A stretch of 64,000 bases of DNA, taken from positions 1 to 64,000 of the forward strand of contig JAQUVI010000001.1 of NCBI GenBank assembly GCA_028693445.1. Direction: 5' to 3'. Made by a program: the position numbers and the translations under genes. Origin of the DNA: Candidatus Absconditabacteria bacterium (lineage in GTDB: Bacteria; Patescibacteriota; Gracilibacteria; Absconditabacterales; Absconditicoccaceae). Below the pieces are notes generated by a model that made no database searches, was not told where the DNA came from, and saw only the letters and a list, made by a program, of their open reading frames with translations. Shown here in pieces: positions 17,872 to 27,930 of the stretch (position 1 is the stretch's first letter; each line of letters starts with the position of its first letter).

Positions 17872-18273
17872 ATGGACAACAAAAAGGAGTTGTTTGATAT
17901 TTGGAATGAGGAAAAAAAACATGTTGCACAAAAAGAACAGAAAATATATTTTAAGGAAAGAGATGTATTTTTCATAAGTATGTGAAAAAATATATGACGA
18001 GAACAGAATGGTAAATGAAGTAAATTCGCAAGACCTGTAATAATTATAAAAAAATTTACAAACAATTTATTTCGATGAGTAGCATTAACAACCAAAAAGA
18101 AAACATGAATCTATTATTATGAATTTGATTTAAAAAGTAATAAATGAAAAAGAATAGCTATTTTATCTCAGATAAAACTTTATGACTCAAAGAGAATGTT
18201 AAGCAAAATCTGATTTATTGATGAGAAAGATTTTTTATATATAAGAAAAAAACTTACTGAACTATTGCAGTAA
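17872..18273 (+). CDS. PemK/MazF-like toxin 3
   Basis: 133 residues. The FDIWNEE N-terminus resembles toxin 2 (FDLWNGK). The core is DVFFISMGKNIGREQNGKG, FARPVIIIKKFTNNLFRGVA, TTKKKTG, then RIAILSQIKLYDSKRMLSKIG. This is the best PemK match of the three: G-IGREQNG-G--FARPV is close to the MazF/PemK consensus. The leader up to the start (GTAAAATTGTATATAGTCC) is shared with pemK-1. No protein antitoxin is present. A convergent RNA gene overlaps its last 28 bases. Confidence 0.85.
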
Positions 18274-18369
18274 GCATGTTTTCTGTCCCAACATAAGTTA
18301 GGACGATCCCGAAGGAGTTTTTGTGCCTGTGCCAGATAGTCCGGCAAAATGGGACGAACCCTTCAGACA
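18246..18369 (-). ncRNA. Predicted convergent small RNA 3, highly structured
   Basis: About 124 bases on the minus strand. An outer stem GTCCCA...TGGGAC encloses GCC-GGACTATCT-GGC and a CCTTCGGG hairpin. After it comes a perfect terminator CTTACTG-CAATAGTT-CAGTAAG followed by T7, lying within the toxin gene's 3' end. It is longer and more folded than RNAs 1 and 2. This is the strongest structural case for a functional RNA in the island. No known RNA family is recognised. Confidence 0.62.
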
Positions 18370-18375
18370 CAATTA

Positions 18376-18403
18376 ATTATAACAAAAACTTTTCAAATTG
18401 CAA
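18376..18403 (-). promoter_or_regulatory. Promoter of small RNA 3
   Basis: Minus-strand TTGCAA, 16 bases, TATAAT; the core and the TTTTTGTTATAATT context equal those of RNA 1. Confidence 0.68.
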
Positions 18404-18409
18404 ATCAAA

Positions 18410-18450
18410 ATACCCTCACCTAGGCGTGGTGCGAAGTCCTCCGCATAGTC
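18410..18450 (+). repeat. Truncated island repeat R10
   Basis: ATACCCTCACCTAGGCGTGG hairpin and part of the R6-type insert, without the terminator. It is the last trace of the island. From here to rpsL there is no gene; an ATCAGAC...GTCTGATTTTT pairing near 18508-18566 may act as a weak terminator. Confidence 0.6.
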
Positions 18451-18577
18451 GGTAGATTTTAACCAAATATTTCCTTGTATTCTCTTTATAAATATGTAAA
18501 AATATCAGACGATATGCCATTAAATTTATCAATAATAATCAAAATACAAAAAAAGTCTGATTTTTCTTCATTTTCTC

Positions 18578-18605
18578 TTGAAATTAATTTTCATATTCAT
18601 ATAGT
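18578..18605 (+). promoter_or_regulatory. Promoter of the rpsL operon
   Basis: TTGAAA, 16 bases, TATAGT, about 50 bases before rpsL. Confidence 0.6.
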
Positions 18606-18656
18606 GTCGTACGCGCAATTTTCGCATTATCTTTAATTATTTGAAAAATATAGTTT

Positions 18657-19082
18657 ATGCCTACTATTAATCAGCTTATCAAAAACGGAAGAAAAGAAAG
18701 GAAAGCGAAGTCAAAAGCTCCTGCCCTTCAGTTCGGTATCAATAAACTCAAAGGAAACAAAAAAGTTGAAAAGCCTGCTCCATTTAAAAGAGGAGTATGT
18801 CTCAAGGTTTCTGTTATGGGTCCAAAAAAACCAAACTCAGCTCAAAGAAAGTTTGCCAAAGTTAGACTTTCAAATGGAGCAGAAGTATTGGCATATATTC
18901 CTGGAGAATCTCATACTTTACAAGAACACAGTGTTGTTTTGGTAAGAGGATGAAGAGTTAAAGATCTTCCATGAGTGAGATATCATATCCTTAGAGGTAA
19001 ATATGATGCTAATCCAGTAGACAAAAGAAGACAAAGCAGATCATTGTACGGAGCAAAAAGACCGAAAGCTGCTGCTAAATAA
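18657..19082 (+). CDS. rpsL: 30S ribosomal protein S12
   Basis: 141 residues, normal length. [49 protein letters not shown] and [19 protein letters not shown] are the universal S12 motifs. The second Gly of VRGGRV and the Gly of LPGVRYH are encoded by UGA; both are nearly invariant, which fixes the genetic code. Part of the decoding centre. rpsG follows after 29 bases, as usual, but fusA and tuf do not. Confidence 0.98.
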
Positions 19083-19111
19083 TTATTTTAATCATTAATA
19101 ATCTTGATCTC

Positions 19112-19546
19112 ATGATTGATCAAAATCAAAAAACCACAAAAATAATTAACTTTATTATGAAAAGTGGTAAAAAGAGTGTTGCAGAAAAAATATACAACAA
19201 AATGCTTCAAGAAATCAAAGCAAGTTGACATATGAATCCTTTTATTGTAGTAGAAGCTGCTATCGAAAACGCTGCTCCTACAATTATGATAAAATCAAAA
19301 AGACTTTGAGGCTCTGTATATCAAGTGCCAGTAGAAGTAAAACCAGCAAAAAGATTGTTTTTCTCTATCAAATGGCTTTTGGATGCAGCTAGATCAAAGA
19401 CAGGGAAACCTATGTACAAAAAATTGGCTGAAGAAATTTTGGCTGCTTACTCAAATCAATGATATGCAGTAAAGAAAAAAGAAGAAGCACATAAAATGGC
19501 TGAAGCAAACAAAGCTTTTGCATATATGGCAAAGTATATCAACTAG
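19112..19546 (+). CDS. rpsG: 30S ribosomal protein S7
   Basis: 144 residues, about ten shorter than usual because the N-terminal arm (RRR...) is missing. The S7 core is clear: KIINFIMKSGKKSVAEKIYN, NPFIVVEAAIENAAPTIMIK, SKRLGGSVYQVPVEVKPAKR, then AAYSNQGYAVKKKEEAHKMA. It nucleates the 30S head. It uses few UGA codons, as do the other ribosomal genes. Confidence 0.96.
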
Positions 19547-19651
19547 ACTTTTAGATAGATTAGGTTTTTAGACAGATTAGACATTTTAGGTTCCTAATCC
19601 ATCTAACCCATCTAATCCACCATAAATCCTTTAATATTTAAATTGTTTACA

Positions 19652-19918
19652 ATGTGAAATACAAGTGGTGCAAAATATAAGCACATGTTATATAATGTAA
19701 GTCGAGCAAGAAGAAAATCTTGAGATAAACTTAAGAAAGCTATAGAATGGTATATTTTAGTATTGAAAAAAGAAACATTATTGGGTGAAACCAAATGGGT
19801 AATCAACACAAAAAAATGTGCTGAAGCTAGACTCAAAAAAATGTGAATTACCAAAAATATGGTAATAGAAACATTAGAAAGAAAAGGATTGAAAGATTTA
19901 TTATCTAAAATAAATTAA
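19652..19918 (+). CDS. Small basic protein of unknown function
   Basis: 88 residues, not recognised. It is Lys-rich and apparently helical (KYKHMLYNVSRARRKSGDKL, then ECARL-like KKCAEARLKKMGI). It sits inside a ribosomal operon with three bases between its stop and the next start, so a ribosome-linked role is plausible. The preceding 105 bases hold a TAATCYATCTAA-type inverted repeat (19550-19612) that may end or process the rpsG transcript. Confidence 0.6.
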
Positions 19919-19921
19919 ACT

Positions 19922-20065
19922 ATGGCTAGATTGAAAACAAACGCAAAAAGAAAAGTAAATAAAGCGTTGGTAAGAGTAGAAAAAACAGTGATTATGGATG
20001 TTAGAAAGTCTCTTGAACAACAAAGAAAACGAAAAGCTAAAGTAATGAACAAAAAAGGTAAATAA
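19922..20065 (+). CDS. Very small basic protein
   Basis: 47 residues: MARLKTNAKRKVNKALVRVE, then a helical KSLEQQRKRKAK stretch. Strongly basic, like a ribosomal protein. S20 was considered because of the basic helical character, but it is far too short and no diagnostic motif is present. Its start lies three bases after the previous stop and rplS follows after 24 bases, so it is coupled to the ribosomal operon. Confidence 0.55.
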   Translation: MARLKTNAKRKVNKALVRVEKTVIMDVRKSLEQQRKRKAKVMNKKGK

Positions 20066-20089
20066 TTTTATTCATTGATTTTTTTAAAA

Positions 20090-20470
20090 ATGAATTTTGA
20101 TAGACTTAAAGCGGTTCACGCGCAAAATAATGTAAACATATTAGAGGTAAAGCCTGGAATGTTTTTGGAAATTCACGAAAAATTAAGTGAATGAGACTGA
20201 AAAAGAGTTTGGAGATTTAAATGACTTGTGATCAAAGTAAAAAATCCAAACCAAGCTGATGGTACTTTTACAATCAGAGGAACTGTTGCAGGAGTTGAAA
20301 TAGAAAAAATATATCCTCTATCATTCAAAAAATTTGAAAAAGTGTTGTTGTTGGATGAATACAAAGTAAGAAGAGCAAAATTATACTATATTAGAGAAAA
20401 GATTTGAAAAGACGCTAGAATGAAAAGTAAAATAACTGCAGATAGAAGAAACAAAAACATTCTTAAATAA
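20090..20470 (+). CDS. rplS: 50S ribosomal protein L19
   Basis: 126 residues. GDGKRVWRFKGLVIKVKNPN, TFTIRGTVAGVEIEKIYPL and KVRRAKLYYIREKIGKDAR are the L19 signatures. The first two glycines of the EGDGKR loop and of FKGLV are UGA codons. Located at the 30S-50S interface. Confidence 0.95.
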
Positions 20471-20502
20471 TCAAACTTATATTTTATTCTTGTTGTAAAT
20501 AA

Positions 20503-21126
20503 ATGAAACTTAACGTAAATATTCGTCAAGGAGAAAAATCAAAAGATTTGAGAAAAGAAGGAAATATTCCAGCAATAATTTATGGAAAACATCTTTCTGC
20601 TCCTGTATCTGTTTTTTGCAAAAAAAACGATTTTATCAAAAAATTCAAACAAGCTTGATATTCTACAGCTTTGACATTAGAAGGTAAATGAGTTGAAGAA
20701 TTGGTTCTTGTACAAGATATGCAATTAGATCCAGTTAGTGATATTGTTTTGCATGTAGACTTCTTGGCTGTTAAAAAAGATGAAAAAGTAAGCACAGAAG
20801 TACCTGTAATATTGGTTTGAGAAGCTCCAGTAGAAAAACTTGGAGAAGGAAAAATCCAATTAATAAAAGATTTCGTAGAAGTTGAAGCATTCCCTCAAGA
20901 TCTTCCTCATGATATCAAAATAGATATTTCAGTTATAGCTACATTAAATGATGTTGTGTTTGTAAAAGATTTGAAATTATCTGACAAAGTAAAGATCCTT
21001 GATGATATGGAACAACCAATCCTTACTGTAGTTACATTGGCTGAAGAAGTTGAAGAAGAAGCTCCAGTAGAAACTGCTACAGCAGAATGAGAAGCTTCAG
21101 CAGCTCCAGCTCCAGAAGCAAAATAA
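20503..21126 (+). CDS. rplY: 50S ribosomal protein L25/CTC
   Basis: 207 residues, the long TL5/CTC form. The N-terminal 5S-rRNA-binding domain has [20 protein letters not shown] and [20 protein letters not shown]; the C-terminal beta domain includes [20 protein letters not shown] and [17 protein letters not shown]. The tail is an Ala/Glu/Pro-rich disordered end. Several glycines are UGA. Confidence 0.93.
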
Positions 21127-21154
21127 TAATTTTTAATTGTTTTTATTCCAAAAT

Positions 21155-21343
21155 ATGGCAAGAGTTTGTGACTTTACAGGAAAGTGAACAAAATCCTGAA
21201 ATACAAGATCTCACTCTATGAGGTCTAGCAAAAGAACTTTCAAAGTAAATCTTATTTATAGAAAAGTAAAACTAGATGATGGTTCTACTGTAAGAATAAA
21301 GATTAGTTCTAAAATATATAAAAAACTCAAAGGGTTCATCTAA
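21155..21343 (+). CDS. rpmB: 50S ribosomal protein L28
   Basis: 62 residues. MARVCDFTGKGTKSGNTRSH followed by SSKRTFKVNLIYRKVKL matches L28. The GKG and SGN glycines include UGA codons. tRNA-Lys begins 14 bases after the stop. Confidence 0.93.
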
Positions 21344-21357
21344 GAACCTTTTGTTAT

Positions 21358-21433
21358 GGGGTAGTAGCTCAGGTGGTAGAGCAATAGCCTTTTAAGCTAG
21401 TGGTCTCGGGTTCGAATCCCGACTACCCTACCA
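21358..21433 (+). tRNA. tRNA-Lys (anticodon UUU)
   Basis: 76 bases with encoded CCA. Acceptor GGGGTAG/CTACCCT (G-U at 1:72), D-stem GCTC/GAGC, anticodon loop CTTTTAA with UUU at 34-36, and T-arm TCGGG-TTCGAAT-CCCGA. One A-G mismatch closes the outer end of the anticodon stem. Confidence 0.95.
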
Positions 21434-21493
21434 TAGTAATTCTTATTAATCAAAAATATAAAAGGTATCCAGGAGATTGGGTATTTTTTTTAT

Positions 21494-21518
21494 AAAAAAA
21501 ATCCCACCAAAGTGAGAT
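21494..21518 (-). terminator. Terminator of murB
   Basis: Minus-strand ATCTCAC-TTTG-GTGGGAT followed by T8, starting directly after the murB stop codon. Confidence 0.75.
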
Positions 21519-22550
21519 TTATACATATATAACTTCTGGGGAGAGGGATACGGAGAACATCTCTTGTACTTTGTCTTGGATTTCCCCAGCCAGATTTGCG
21601 ATTTCACGTCATGTGGCTCAACCATAATTTACCAATATCAAAGCGTGTTTATCATAAACTCCGACCTTGCCTTTTCTGTATCATTTGAATCTAGCCAATT
21701 CTATCAATTGTCCTGCAGAAAGTTTTACATAAGCTGGATCATTTGGAATATCGAAACTCACTAAATGCACAAAATTTGTTCTCAATAAAGCTACTCTTTC
21801 TTTGGAGACAATAGGATTTTTAAAGAAGCTTCCAGCCGTTCAAAGTGTTTTCCAATCAGGAAGTTTGCTCGCTCTGATTTCTGATATAGCTTGAGAAAGT
21901 GTTTTTATGTTGATTTCTTTTCCACTATCTGCGATATATTGTTGGACATCTTTGTAGTTTGTATTTAGTATATAATCTGGAGTATAAACATCCAAATTAA
22001 ATCTGACTCTTGTAATTAAAAAATTATCCTTGAATTGTTGTTTAAAAATGCTTTCACGATATCAAAATCCACATTCGCTGTTTGATATGGTTGTAGTTTC
22101 TTTTGTTGCTGTGTTGATTCCAGTAACCGATACTATGCGGTCTTTTGCCTCCATTCCATATGCTCCAATGTTTCCAAATGCTGCTGCACCAACACTAGAA
22201 GGTATAGATATCATATTTTCTATTCATGCCCATCATTGATCTATAGTTCGTTCCACAAAATTATTTCGATCTTCACCAGCTCCAACTTCCACAACAACAT
22301 TATTATCATTTTTTTCTACTATATTTTTTCAGAATATATTTATTTTTACCACCAATCAATCAAAATCTCTAGTAAATAAAACATTAGCACCAGTTCCCAA
22401 AAATAAATGTTGATTGTTTTTCCATTCTCATGTTTCCAAAAGATCCAAAAAATCTGATTCAGAATTTATTTCTACAAATAGTTTAGCTTTTGCTTGTACT
22501 CAAAATGTTGTATATCTAATTAAATCAGCATTTTCTTGAAAATTTAGCAT
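21519..22550 (-). CDS. murB: UDP-N-acetylenolpyruvoylglucosamine reductase
   Basis: 343 residues, the length of the E. coli type. It reduces enolpyruvyl-UDP-GlcNAc to UDP-MurNAc with FAD and NADPH in peptidoglycan precursor synthesis. FAD-binding motifs: FLGTGANVLFTRDFDGLVVK near residue 50 and SIPSSVGAAAFGNIGAYGME near 115. Catalytic regions: GFGYRESIFK, GSFFKNPIV, and KGKVGVYDKHALILVNYGG then ATGREI at the end. It ends at the terminator beside tRNA-Lys and is divergent from prmC. Confidence 0.93.
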
Positions 22551-22672
22551 AAGAAAAGATGAAAAATAAATGGCGGGATTTTCAATATAATCAAAAAAAA
22601 TCTGACTTCAATTGAATTTTACAAACTAAATCATAAAACAAGTCAGTATTATATTTATTTATAAAAATTTTT

Positions 22673-23572
22673 ATGAACATAGCAGGATTACTTTCAAACC
22701 CAGATTTCAAAGAGAAACATATTCTCCAAAAATTGATTATGGAGTACACAGAATGTTCTAGAGAAGAAATGTGGATTAATTGAGATATAGAGATTTCTCA
22801 GGATATTTATGATAAAATTATCCGTGGATACAAATTATCTACTGAAGAAAAAATGCCTTTGGACTATGTTTTGTGACATGTTAGTTTTTTTGGAAAAGAA
22901 TTTATTGTAAACGAAAATACACTCGTTCCTCGTCCAGAAACCGAATACATGGTCCAAGCTGTCACCGAACATATCCAATATTCCAAATCCTCTAATCTAT
23001 CTAATCCCTCTAATCTATCTAATCCCTCTAATAATCTAATCCTAATGGACATCGGAACTGGTTGTTGAGTTCTTTGAACTTCAGTTCTCTTACAAAATCC
23101 AGAACAAATTTCTACGGTATTTTTTACAGATATTTCAGACAAAGCCTTGCTTGTTGCCAAGCAAAATGTAGATAAACATTTGCAATGATTCAAACAAGAA
23201 ATGATTTTCATCTGGACAGATTTGCTTGCCTTTGTGGACAATTACAAAGAAGTTTGGCAAGATAAATCAATAGTTCTGGTAGCAAATCTTCCATATATTC
23301 CAGAGCAAATGTTTGATCAAAACTCTCCAGAAAATGTCCAAAAACGAGAACCAAGATTGGCCTTTGTATGAGGTGAAGACTGACTTGTTTATTATAGACA
23401 AATGCTTGATCAAATGCCCGAGGCGATGAAGAAAACCACGATTTGTTTCTTCGAAATGATGACTCGACAAGTCGAAATCCTCGCCAAAGAATACCAAAAA
23501 GATCGACACTTTGAGGAAGTGAAGACCTTTCATTTCAATATTAGAATTGTAAAAGCGACATATAGAAATTAG
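22673..23572 (+). CDS. prmC: Release factor glutamine methyltransferase
   Basis: 299 residues. LVPRPETEYMV, DIGTGCGVLG and NLPYIPEQMF are the PrmC/HemK motifs; the substrate-binding motif reads NLPY instead of the usual NPPY. It methylates the GGQ glutamine of release factors. A low-complexity insert at residues about 104-119 (SSNLSNPSNLSNPSNN) comes from a tandem CTAATCTATCTAATCC repeat just before the SAM motif. Since UGA is sense here, only RF1-type termination is needed, so the substrate should be RF1. Confidence 0.9.
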
Positions 23573-23646
23573 AACATTGGTGACACTTCGTTATTAGTAA
23601 CGCTTCGCTTTAGAATTAAGAATTATAATAAACTAAGTGCTAAAAA

Positions 23647-24993
23647 CTAAGCGGCTTGTTTTACTTTGTTTCCACCAAACCAAGAAGCAAGTTTGGATTG
23701 TTCTGTTTCCATTTTCTTATAGTTAAATTGGTCGATTCATTGATTTCTAGCTTCTTCCAATATTTTTTTACAATGATTATTGAATACTTTTGCAGATCGT
23801 TTATTGGCTTTGAAAAAATGATCAAATAATGTTCATCAAATAGCATATCATGCCGCAGCTCACACAGCTCATCAAACTATAGTTCATAAAACAGGGACAG
23901 CTCATGTTCAAAGTGTTGCTCATCAGAATCCCAACGCAGTAGCAGCTCCAGCTTTTCAAAGTGGTTTTCCAAAACTATCTACAAGTTGTAGTCAAAATAT
24001 TTTTGCTTTATCATACCAAGGAAGCTCTTTTCATTTTGGTAGTTTTCCTGCTTGATGAATAAAAAACATAGCACTAAATGCTCATGAAACCGTGTCGCCA
24101 CCAGGAAGCCATCCAAGTACTGTGTCTATTCCAAAATTGTCCATAATTTTTCCATATTTTTCTGTGGTTTTCTGTATTTCTTCTATATCTTTTTGGTCTT
24201 CTAATTTCATGTTCTTCAAAGAAGACTCAGAAAATATATTTTGAATTTCTTGTTTAGCCCGTTCTTTTTCTATATCATTTCATTCGTTCAACATTCATTT
24301 CAATTCTTCAGCTTCATTATTTTGTGCATTTCTTTGTTGGGCCAATTGTTTTGTATAAGTTTTATTATGTTGTTTGGTTTCTTTGTTTAATTCTTCAGCT
24401 TCTTGGTTTGTAGATAGTTTATTTTGTTCTTCATACATAATTTCTTGTCATAGGTCAGCAGAGGATTCTAAAATTGGTTTGATATTTTGAATTACAGGCA
24501 AGGCTGGTCTAAGTTGTGGAATAACCATAGCAGCTTTTTCCAAAATCCACAATTTATTTTTGATGTTTTTTGCATCTTTTTTGATGTTTTCCATAAGATC
24601 TTCATTTGCGATATTATCTGGTTTTTTTAGTAATCAAAGATGTATCATAAATCTAATTCCAGCAGACATAGTCTCAAAAGAATCTTTTGTTAATTGTTCT
24701 TTAAAACTTTCTTTTTGAAACAACCTAACCAAAGGACTTCTAAAAGGAGAACTGATAGGGTTCATTATTTTCATATTTCTTTTCATGCTTCAAGTCGTAG
24801 TGAAAGCATAATCACCATCTTTATAAATTTGCTCTTTTTCTTTCTCAGAAAAATTATTCCAAGTATTGCTAAAATCTTGGAAAAGTGAATTATTTTTTAT
24901 TCTATCAAGAGAATCTTTTACAACTTTTTTGCTTTGTTCTTGATTGACGTTGATATTTTTTGCTATATCAAGAGCTTTGTTTTTGTCCAACAT
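23647..24993 (-). CDS. Glycine-zipper membrane protein, unknown
   Basis: 448 residues, not recognised. Residues about 1-90 are helical and charged; the middle is Gln/Glu-rich coiled coil. Near residue 310 comes GIDTVLGWLPGGDTVSGAFS, which resembles the DUF4112-type LIPGVGD motif. Then a long glycine-zipper segment ALGFGGATLGTGAVPVLG and VGGAVGAAAGYAIGG, where most glycines are UGA, suggests packed membrane helices. A basic soluble tail ends ASWFGGNKVKQAA. It lies after another membrane gene (25017-26093) on the same strand, 23 bases apart, so the pair is probably co-transcribed. Confidence 0.75.
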
Positions 24994-25016
24994 TTTTATT
25001 TTTTAAATAATAAAAT

Positions 25017-26093
25017 TTAGGCTTTTGCTTTTATGTGAAGTGGAATTTTGTCTTCGCCATCTTTAATATAAACTTTGTAAGATGTTTTCTGTCCTTCGTA
25101 ATAAGGTGAAATGATACTAAGAAAAATATCTTTATTTATCTTAGTTATTTGTTCTTTTGTTTGTTCTTGTCATCGAGCTTTTCAAGTAGCCTCTATAGTA
25201 AGATTTATTTCACCGTTTTCTATTTTTATTTTTTTAAATTTTGTTTTTATAATAGTTGCATCTACTTTTGCTGGAAATGATCTTCATGTTTCGACGTCTC
25301 TTTTGATAAATTCATCAGTTTTTAATCATAATTTTTTATCTCAAAACAAAATAGACTGAGATCATTCATCAAATCAGATTTCTTTTGGACATCATTTCGC
25401 TTCTAGATTTGCTTTGTCTGGTCAATAATTTATTTTAATAGGATATCTTGTAGAATCTTTTATGCTTTTGGTAATATGTTCATTTCTTTTTTTGATTTCT
25501 TCTGTTGTCAGGTTTTCTGTGATTTCATTATCTTGTTCTGACTGATCGTTATCTTCGTCTTCTTTATCGTCTTTTTCTTTTTCGTCACCCAAACCAATTT
25601 TATCTTTGAAATTATTCCATCTTTCTTCTCAAACAATCGCTTTTACACCCAAAAAAGCACCAACAGATAACGCTCAAATTCCAAGCCACTTTCATACTTT
25701 ATGATATCGTTTCTTTTCTTCTTTTTCTTCTTTCTTTTCTTCTTTTTTCTTGAAAAGCTTTCTTAATAAAAAAAATCATCATGTAATACCAGCTCCTCGC
25801 CAAACCTTTTTTTTGTTTTTCTCTCGCCAAGAACCTTTTAGTTCTTCCATTTCTTTTTTGAAAGAAGCTATACTATTACTTTGTTCTATTTTTTTTAGTT
25901 GTTCAACGGTTGTGATTTCCAACTCTTGTTCTTCGAGTTTTTTTTTAATTTCTTCCTTGTATAGTTCGTATCTTTGTTTCTTGTCTAAATGATCATCATC
26001 AGTGGTTTTAATTTCTATTTCAAGTTTAGCCAAAAAATTACGAAAATTTTCTTTTTTCATGTTTTCCAAATAATGTTCTACATTTTTATTCAT
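25017..26093 (-). CDS. Membrane-anchored charged protein, unknown
   Basis: 358 residues. A coiled-coil N-terminus (MNKNVEHYLENMKKEN onward, Lys/Glu-rich) leads to a Lys/Glu stretch and one membrane helix GKWLGIGALSVGAFLGVKAI near residue 130. An acidic Asp/Glu linker and a C-terminal beta-rich domain (INLTIEATGKARGQEQTKEQ, then YYEGQKTSYKVYIKDG) follow. The ATG at 26093 is preferred to a TTG two codons upstream. Function unknown; likely works with the next gene. Confidence 0.72.
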
Positions 26094-26164
26094 TTCCAAG
26101 ATTTACTAAGGTTAAAAGATACATCATAATTATATCGCTAAATCCCAAAAAAATCAAAAAAAAC

Positions 26165-26188
26165 AAAAAAATCCCCAACAAGGGGATT
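26165..26188 (-). terminator. Terminator of dnaX
   Basis: Minus-strand AATCCCC-TTGTT-GGGGATT followed by T5, 22 bases after the dnaX stop. Confidence 0.8.
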
Positions 26189-26209
26189 GACTTATATCCA
26201 AATTATAAT

Positions 26210-27640
26210 CTATCCTATCATTCCAGCAAACAAATCTTCTTTGCTTTGAAATTCAATTTTGATTTGAAGAGGAGAACCATATTCTTCCGACAATAGTTTT
26301 TCTAGATAATCTCTATTCTCATGATTTTCCAAAGCCATTTGAGCAAATTTATTAATTATTTTTACGTTGGCTACTCAATTTTCCAAAGAAGAAATAGAGC
26401 TAAGATCTTTTAGACTTTTTTGCAAAGAACCTTTCTCTATGCGATTTACAACACGCGTCCAAATATCAGGGTTTTGTGCATTATTTGTTGGTTGTTCTTG
26501 TTTAGTTGATTGATTAGATTCAGAGTTTTCTTGGATTTTTTCTATAACAGGTTCTGATTTTTCGATAGAAGTTATTTTTTCTTCAATCTTTTCAATTACA
26601 GGCTCTGGTTTTTTGTCAACAACAACAGGTTGTACAATAGAATTTGTTCCATGAATATGTTTATGTAATACTATTTTATAGATAAGCGCTGGATAAGGAT
26701 AATTTCTAATTCCTGCCAAAATTTCTCCAAATTGTTCTGAAATTTTGATATACAGATCCATATTTTCAAACAAATGCGCATCCAAATACATCAATACTTG
26801 TTTGGCAAAATGTTGCAAATCTACGCCTTTATCAGTCAGTTTAGATATTTCTTCAAATAAGGCATCTTGGTTTTTATCTACGATATATTTTATAAACTCA
26901 ATGATCTTTTGTTCTGATGCGACACCCAAAAATTTCATTACATTTTCTTCGTTTAGGTTTCCCAAAATACTTACTTGATCTACATATTTTACAGCATCAC
27001 GTACGCATCATTCAGACAATTTTGCTATAAGTGATAGAGAATTTTCATCATATTCCAATCATTCTGATTTACATATTTCTTGCAAACGACCTACCATTTC
27101 CTTTTCAGGAACTTTACGAAAATTAAATACCTGACAGCGAGAAATAATTGTTTCAGGAACTTTTTGAATTTCTGTTGTCGCCAAAATAAACGCCATATTT
27201 TCTCTAGGTTCTTCAATAGTTTTGAGTAATGCATTAAAAGCTCATTTAGATAGCATATGTACTTCATCTATCACATAGATTTTCTTTTTTAGTATTGTTG
27301 GAGGATAAAGAGCTTTGCTAATAACTTCGTCTCTAATATTGTCTACTCCTGTATGAGAAGCAGCATCTATTTCTACATAATCCAAAGTTTTTCCTTCGTC
27401 AATAGTTTTACAGTTTGCACATTCATTGCAAGGATTTCAGTCTTGAATATTTTGACAATTCATAGCTTTTGCAAGAATTCTGGCACAAGACGTTTTCCCT
27501 GTTCATCTTGGTCAAAAAAATATAAAGTTGCTATGACTGCCTTTATCACTTTTGATTTTTGCTTTGAGAATTCCGGTAATATGGTCTTGTCCAATAATTG
27601 TATCAAAATTTTTTGGACGATACTTGTTGGCTAGGGACAT
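26210..27640 (-). CDS. dnaX: DNA polymerase III subunit gamma/tau
   Basis: 476 residues. AAA+ clamp-loader ATPase: YRPKNFDTIIGQDHI, Walker A GPRGTGKTSCARILAK, zinc-binding CQNIQDGNPCNECANC, Walker B YVIDEVHMLSKGAFNALLK, and sensor TTEIQKVPETIISRCQ. After residue 330 comes an acidic, Pro/Glu-rich linker (PVIEKIEEK repeats) and a short C-terminal domain (IKIEFQSKEDLFAGMIG). There is no obvious A-rich frameshift site for a separate gamma form. Loads the beta clamp. Confidence 0.93.
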
Positions 27641-27746
27641 TATTGCGTGTTTATTGTTAAAAGTTGTTTGTTTTTATGATAAGTTTAGAACTTTGTCTCT
27701 CTGAGTTAAACGAAGAGAATAAGCTCTCTTATTCATTTCGACTTCG

Positions 27747-27835
27747 CTCAATGAGACAAAGAGACTACGCTCAATGAGACAAAGAGAATAGGCTAAATGA
27801 GACAAAGAGAATAGGCTAAATGAGACAAAGAGAAA
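27747..27835 (+). repeat. 23-bp tandem repeat between dnaX and the 16S rRNA methyltransferase
   Basis: About four units of CTMAATGAGACAAAGAGAATAGG in a divergent intergenic region. A related fragment lies near 43235 (CTCAATGTGACGAAGAGAA). No gene is seen in 27641-27930. Confidence 0.7.
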
Positions 27836-27930
27836 ATCTAAACCTGAGTCTAAACATTCCTTTTCATTTTTCAATTTGAATATCAGTAAATAATCCCTAT
27901 ATCAGAAAATGTTTATTTCAAAAATTAATC

